Of a stretch of 64,000 nt of DNA, positions 59,677-64,000 are shown one piece after another. Source of the DNA: Takakia lepidozioides (Eukaryota > Streptophyta > Takakiopsida > Takakiales > Takakiaceae). Location of the stretch: positions 35,755,053-35,819,052 of the forward strand of contig CM060732.1 of the NCBI GenBank assembly GCA_030704615.1. Reading direction: 5' to 3'. The notes beneath the pieces were generated by a model. It made no database searches, was not told the DNA's origin, and saw only the letters and a program-made list of their open reading frames with translations. A program made the position numbers and the translations under genes. How positions within the stretch are numbered: position 1 is the first letter of the stretch; each line of letters begins with the position of its first letter.

Positions 59677-62600
59677 TCTCTCTCTGCAGCATTTGACGCT
59701 TTTGAACGTGAAGAATCTAGATCCAATAGAAGACTCCTTTCACAAAAAGAAGGAAGTGTCCATCCGATACTATGCTGAAGTTGAAGAGGATTAGATGGGG
59801 ATTAAATAGTCCGTTACCTCTCTGCTTCGAATCTGCTGCCAAAGCGGGTCCATATATGAACTGTTGTGAATGCTCCTTTTTCCCCCAAGAAACTCACCCT
59901 CTAAATCTCTCATATGCTTCCAAACTTCTCTGTGAGACGCAACCTAGTCAGTTCTTATCGCGTCCTGTATCTTATATACAATGGTTAAGACCATTGTCGA
60001 GCCCGAAATCTAACCCATATCTAAGGAGCTTGCTAGAATCAGAAAGAGCCTTACACAAATTAGAGCAGCCTGGATCACTTCTTGGGCGGACAGATTCTTA
60101 GGCCAATACAATGAACTCGTCTTACAGGTCCAATTGTACCAGCGTCGGCCAGTTTCTCAGCGCAATCATGAACATCAATGTCCCGCAGCAGGTCCGATAC
60201 AGTACACTGCCTCTCCTTCCTCTACTAGATAGGAGCTCTCTCTCTCTCTTCTTTCTTCAATTCGTTCTCAATCGAGGATCTACTGTAGTTAGCCCGCAAG
60301 CCCGCAGGAGCCGAGAAACGACATAGGCTTGCTTGCAGGAAGCGCTGCTGCTCGACCGCGTTGACAGAACTGTCCAGTTGACAAACTCCTGGATTACTTA
60401 ATAACCCAGATTAATTACTGGATTCCTTAACTCTGTAGTGATTAACTTACAGAAGTTTCATAGCATTTTGTCGGTAGAATTTCGTGTCTTCTAACTTTTT
60501 CTTTTTCTTTTTGGCGACCATGAAAAGTTTCGGATATTTTTATTGTTTTTCCACAAGGCACACAACACCGTAGCAGCCAATGAAACAAATGCCGATGAAG
60601 TTGCCACCTGTGATTATCAGTATACCTATCAGTTCAGCCCCATGCATTCACACGCCTGAATATCTTTGCTACTCTATGCAGAGTGAATGTAGAAACAAGT
60701 GCCTGTAGAGACCTTTACAAAAGTAGAGAACCTATGAATCGATCTTAAAGAGAAGCACTGATTGACGGAAGTGGAGCGACAATGCTTTGGAGGATTGCTT
60801 GACATGTTTCCAATTCACATCCTTGTCAAAATCTGGCCAGGCAGTGGACAGTAGCATTGCGGTGACTCCACCTGGGGAGGGTTGCTTATTCCATTGGCAG
60901 TGGTGAGTGGAGGAGGTGTGGCATACTAGGATTCCTTGATGGGCGATTCCTTGATGGGCCCGGGTTGATGTATAGGTCTTTTCTCAGAGCAACCCTCCCT
61001 CGTTCCAGACCTAGGAGCGCACTTTCCCGTATGAGCATTCCGTACACGTATAGGTTTAGGGAGGAGTTACGAGGTACCCACTTAGGATATCCCCCTAATC
61101 TTGGATAGGGGAGCTGTCCTGCAGTGCAAGGCCATTTATTCTTTATTTTTTCTACTGAGGAAGCGAGCCAGACTGTATTAAGAAATATTCCGCAATTTAT
61201 TTTATTTTATTTTTGCAATTTGCAGAGCAGAAAATTCACAAAGCTGTCAGTGGAAGCTCATATTTGGCTAATTCAGGCCAATTCTGTCCAAATTCCACAG
61301 GAATATGCCTGGCCACCTACTCCAATTTTTTGGAGAATTGGTGTATTCATTGCGTGCAGAGGGTGAACCTTTCAAACATGGCTGCCCAAGATTAAGGCAG
61401 CGGGCAGCCTAAGGTACAGTAAAAACAGTATAATCTAATTTTATTCATCATCTAAAGTATTATTATTGGGATAGCCGGTTAGGCATTTTTATGCTTAATA
61501 AATTTTAAAACAAACTGATAGATTAGGCCATTAGACATGATGTTCACCAAACTATGTCTTCGAATTAGGCAACCTCATAATATAACATGAAAAGAGAAAA
61601 AAATTGATCTGTTTTTCAAAGGAAAAGAAAAAGAAAAACACTTGTTTGTGGTGAAGGAACTCCTGAAATCATGGAGGATGTACAGTCTACCATGGATAAG
61701 TGTTACCTCTGGATACCCAAAATGTAACACTTTTAGAGACATTTAGCAAGCATCAGATAGAGAGAGGAAGATTTCAAAGTACATTCAAGTTCTTTTTCAT
61801 CTTCACATAGCTTCAACTTGAAAGCTTTCCTATAACCTTTCTATCCGTGGTCAACATTAGCATAACAGAGCTTGTAGTTATATGATCAACTGGTTGCAGT
61901 CCTGTAGTAGGAGTTTGTGTCAGAGGAAAGTGAAGAAGGCCCGTCAGCTGAGGGAACTAGTCCAGAAGAGGGTGAAGGAAGTTCCCTCCTCCTGCAAAAC
62001 TTCCACTTAAAGCCCAATAGGATCACTACAATAGGATCACTTCTCTATAGCAAACAAATTGTAACATTTATATAGATTAGAGCAATTTTATTCACATGAA
62101 ATACACTCATATAGTGGAATTGTTTGCAAATAAGAATCTAACATTTATTTGTTTATTGTTATTTAGTGTCACCCAATTAGGTGGAATAACTAATGAGCCA
62201 CCAATAATGGTGGTTATTATATACGCGGCATCTCATTTTACAATATTAGCGACCTTATGGCGCACGCGCAAGCTAGCCGGTGGCCACGCGGACGGACGCC
62301 CGGCTCCAGCCAGCCGTTGCGCACGGTCGCCCGCGCTCCGCCGTGCCCCCAGTCCACTGTGTCAGTCCCCTCACGTCCACAATGTCAGTCTACCCGCCAA
62401 GTCCGCCGCGCCTGAGTCCGCTTCCCTCCAGTCCGTCTGCTGGCCAATCCGCTACGCCAGTCCCCCAAATTCCAGTCCGCTGAGGACGCCGGATCCGCAC
62501 CATCCGTTCCTAAATACCATCTGAGCCCTCCATTTTTAGGGCATGAATTCAAACCTTATCCCTGCAACCTGCCACTTGCCAGTAGCCGCGAACGTGCGCA

Positions 62601-62804
62601 CTGTTGCGCAGGGCACGTTGTCGATCGTGTCCAAGGTATTGCGGCGCGTTTCTTGCAGGTTCTGAAGCGTATAATCTGTATTGTACAGGGCATGTTCGTG
62701 GAAGCAGAAGGCGATGATATACTGAAAACGAAAAGCCCGCTTATACGGCCTCTTCGACAATGTTTGCAAACACCAAAACCAGGACCCTTCAATGTGAAGG
62801 ACCT
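59677..62804. other. no gene recognised; one GC-rich patch
   Basis: AT-rich DNA with short unassigned frames. Bases 62255-62480 are sharply GC-rich (many CCG and GCG), unlike the surroundings, but the open frames there are low-complexity and carry no domain. Confidence 0.45.
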
Positions 62805-62992
62805 TGTCGTGCGCATACATATCGCTACACAACTACATCGCTGTCCAAAACCACACAACACATGTGCACACCACACACTAGTATACCACTAGTCTACCAC
62901 TAGTCCAGCCACTAGTCCAACCACTAGGCTACAACTAGTCAGTCACTAGGCTGCCACTACGCTGCCCACTATGGCAGTCACTAGTCCACACA
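62805..62992 (-). repeat. LTR-like direct repeat, left copy (188 bp)
   Basis: Identical, as far as I can read, to 63323-63510. It begins TGTCGTGCGCATACAT and ends AGTCCACACA on the plus strand, so it has TG...CA ends on both strands. Inside are about ten short CCACTAG-type units at 9-12-bp spacing. Confidence 0.85.
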
Positions 62993-63322
62993 ATGATAAA
63001 GAAGAAGAATACAAGCACAAGCTCATGCGAGCTCACAAAGCTGAAGCATAAACTCATGCATATATAACCTCATCACTCAAATACAAGTCAAGCCAAGTGC
63101 ACCCCACGCCATGGGGAATCCACACTACGGCGCCATAGCTAGGCGCGGTGAGGCTCAACTCGAGAAAGATGAGCCTCCCGCGCTTGCCGTGAAGATAACC
63201 ACTCCAAGGCCTAAATCTGCCTTGACCCCTGGATTGACACTTGGGCCAATCCCAAATGTCAATATGTAAAAGCTAGCTATTTCCTAGCTAGTTTCACACT
63301 AGTGGTAAAATAACTTGACAGC

Positions 63323-63510
63323 TGTCGTGCGCATACATATCGCTACACAACTACATCGCTGTCCAAAACCACACAACACATGTGCACACCACACACTAGT
63401 ATACCACTAGTCTACCACTAGTCCAGCCACTAGTCCAACCACTAGGCTACAACTAGTCAGTCACTAGGCTGCCACTACGCTGCCCACTATGGCAGTCACT
63501 AGTCCACACA
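63323..63510 (-). repeat. LTR-like direct repeat, right copy (188 bp)
   Basis: Second copy of the 62805 repeat. Directly to its right the minus strand reads CTAGGGGGGCGAT, a purine tract ending at the repeat's TGTGTGG start. This is where a retrotransposon's 3' LTR begins. The 330 bp between the copies contain TATATATG but no frame. Confidence 0.8.
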
Positions 63511-63770
63511 ATCGCCCCCCTAGTTGGTGCTTAGGTCCCTCTAAGTCCAGGTAGCCACAAGATGTGATAGTGACCATAGCCTCACTAAGTCCTCCACCAC
63601 TATCCCTACTACACTCAAACTCGATAGATCAAGAGGCCGGGTGCAAGAGTTGCCCCATCGTTAGTCGTCGTCTTGCAACCTGTGAACTTGAGCTTGGGAT
63701 CTCATGTATTGACTCCTATGAGCTTGGCCTCCCATGTCTTGTTAGCTGCCTCCAGTCATGTCCACTGCCA

Positions 63771-64000
63771 CTATCCCAAGCAGTGTGGACACAACCAATC
63801 TCCGTCAGGAACCTTCTCAAGAGGTGGTGTCAAGCATCCCATATGCCAACCCCTTGAGCACCGATCACACACCAGCATGGTGGCTGCCCCTTTGGCAGAC
63901 CCACAGAGCATGCACCTCAAACCTGCAGGTACCACTGCCAAGTTTGGGTCAACTCTGCCATCGACATTGGGAAGGTGACATGGCGCACAATTACGCACAT
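63771..64000 (-). CDS. PHD finger (C-terminal part), probably retrotransposon-encoded, runs off the window
   Basis: A minus-strand frame, open to near the window end, encodes a C4HC3 PHD finger: CMLCG, CDRCSRGWHMGC, VPDGDWLCPHC, and stops right after. PHD fingers read histone H3 tails. The stop lies 260 bp before the purine tract and LTR-like repeat at 63323-63510, the spacing expected for the end of an LTR element's last gene. I therefore infer an element with its body to the right, outside the window. A normal chromatin gene ending here is the alternative. Confidence 0.6.
   Translation of the reverse strand, partial: VRNCAPCHLPNVDGRVDPNLAVVPAGLRCMLCGSAKGAATMLVCDRCSRGWHMGCLTPPLEKVPDGDWLCPHCLG

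Noticed and set aside
62255-62520. GC-rich coding exon
   Set aside because: The frame is a Pro/Arg/Ser-rich low-complexity product of base composition without splice sites or domain.
1-64000. CRISPR arrays, rRNA genes, prokaryotic operons, phage or plasmid parts
   Set aside because: None seen; gene structure is eukaryotic throughout.

Overview
The window is nuclear DNA from a land plant. The evidence is GT-AG introns in almost every gene, a DYW-type pentatricopeptide protein, a TIR-NB-ARC-LRR immune receptor, a RING-H2/ATL-type ubiquitin ligase, a PDF-motif organellar DNA-binding-type protein, and many non-LTR and LTR retroelement remains. The mix (TIR receptors, an unusual LINE, a lysozyme-like gene) fits a seed-free lineage such as a moss, lycophyte or fern better than a flowering plant, but the species cannot be fixed from the sequence. 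Most genes are split into short exons. I assembled them by hand from splice sites, reading phase and protein family, so a single-ORF view misses most of them.

Layout. 0-9 kb: a small secreted-peptide candidate (329-838), a LINE 3' remnant (1344-2330), ribosomal protein L34e (2691-3837), and a stand-alone subtilase-propeptide inhibitor (6489-8214, minus). 9-25 kb: a degenerate minisatellite, then a 17-exon HAD-type 5'-nucleotidase gene (11836-25073, plus). Its third intron holds a head-to-tail LINE array including a near-complete 4.8-kb copy. Its fourth intron holds a 364-bp miniature LTR element (TRIM) whose LTRs each carry a tRNA-like sequence. 25-45 kb: a small tRNA-derived SINE, more LINE 3' ends, a RING-H2 membrane protein (30863-32155, plus), a decayed Ty3/gypsy element, a LysM plus i-type-lysozyme-like gene (35412-36743, minus), a decayed Na+/Ca2+ exchanger-like gene, and a U6 snRNA copy with a mutated core. 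45-54 kb: an intronless DYW PPR gene (45416-47635, minus), a PDF-motif protein without an OB fold (47821-48869, minus), and a universal-stress-protein-like gene (51057-54078, minus) whose introns are filled with LINE pieces. 54-59.3 kb: one immune receptor gene on the minus strand with TIR domains at both ends (TIR-NB-ARC-LRR-TIR). 59.3-64 kb: repeat-rich DNA ending in an LTR-type duplication next to a PHD-finger reading frame at the window edge.

The genes do not form a pathway. Three (LysM-lysozyme, RING-H2/ATL type, double-TIR receptor) are of kinds often used in defence; two (PPR, PDF protein) are of kinds that act in organelles; L34e and the nucleotidase are housekeeping. The most unusual items are the TRIM with tRNA-like LTRs, the double-TIR receptor and the LysM-lysozyme fusion.
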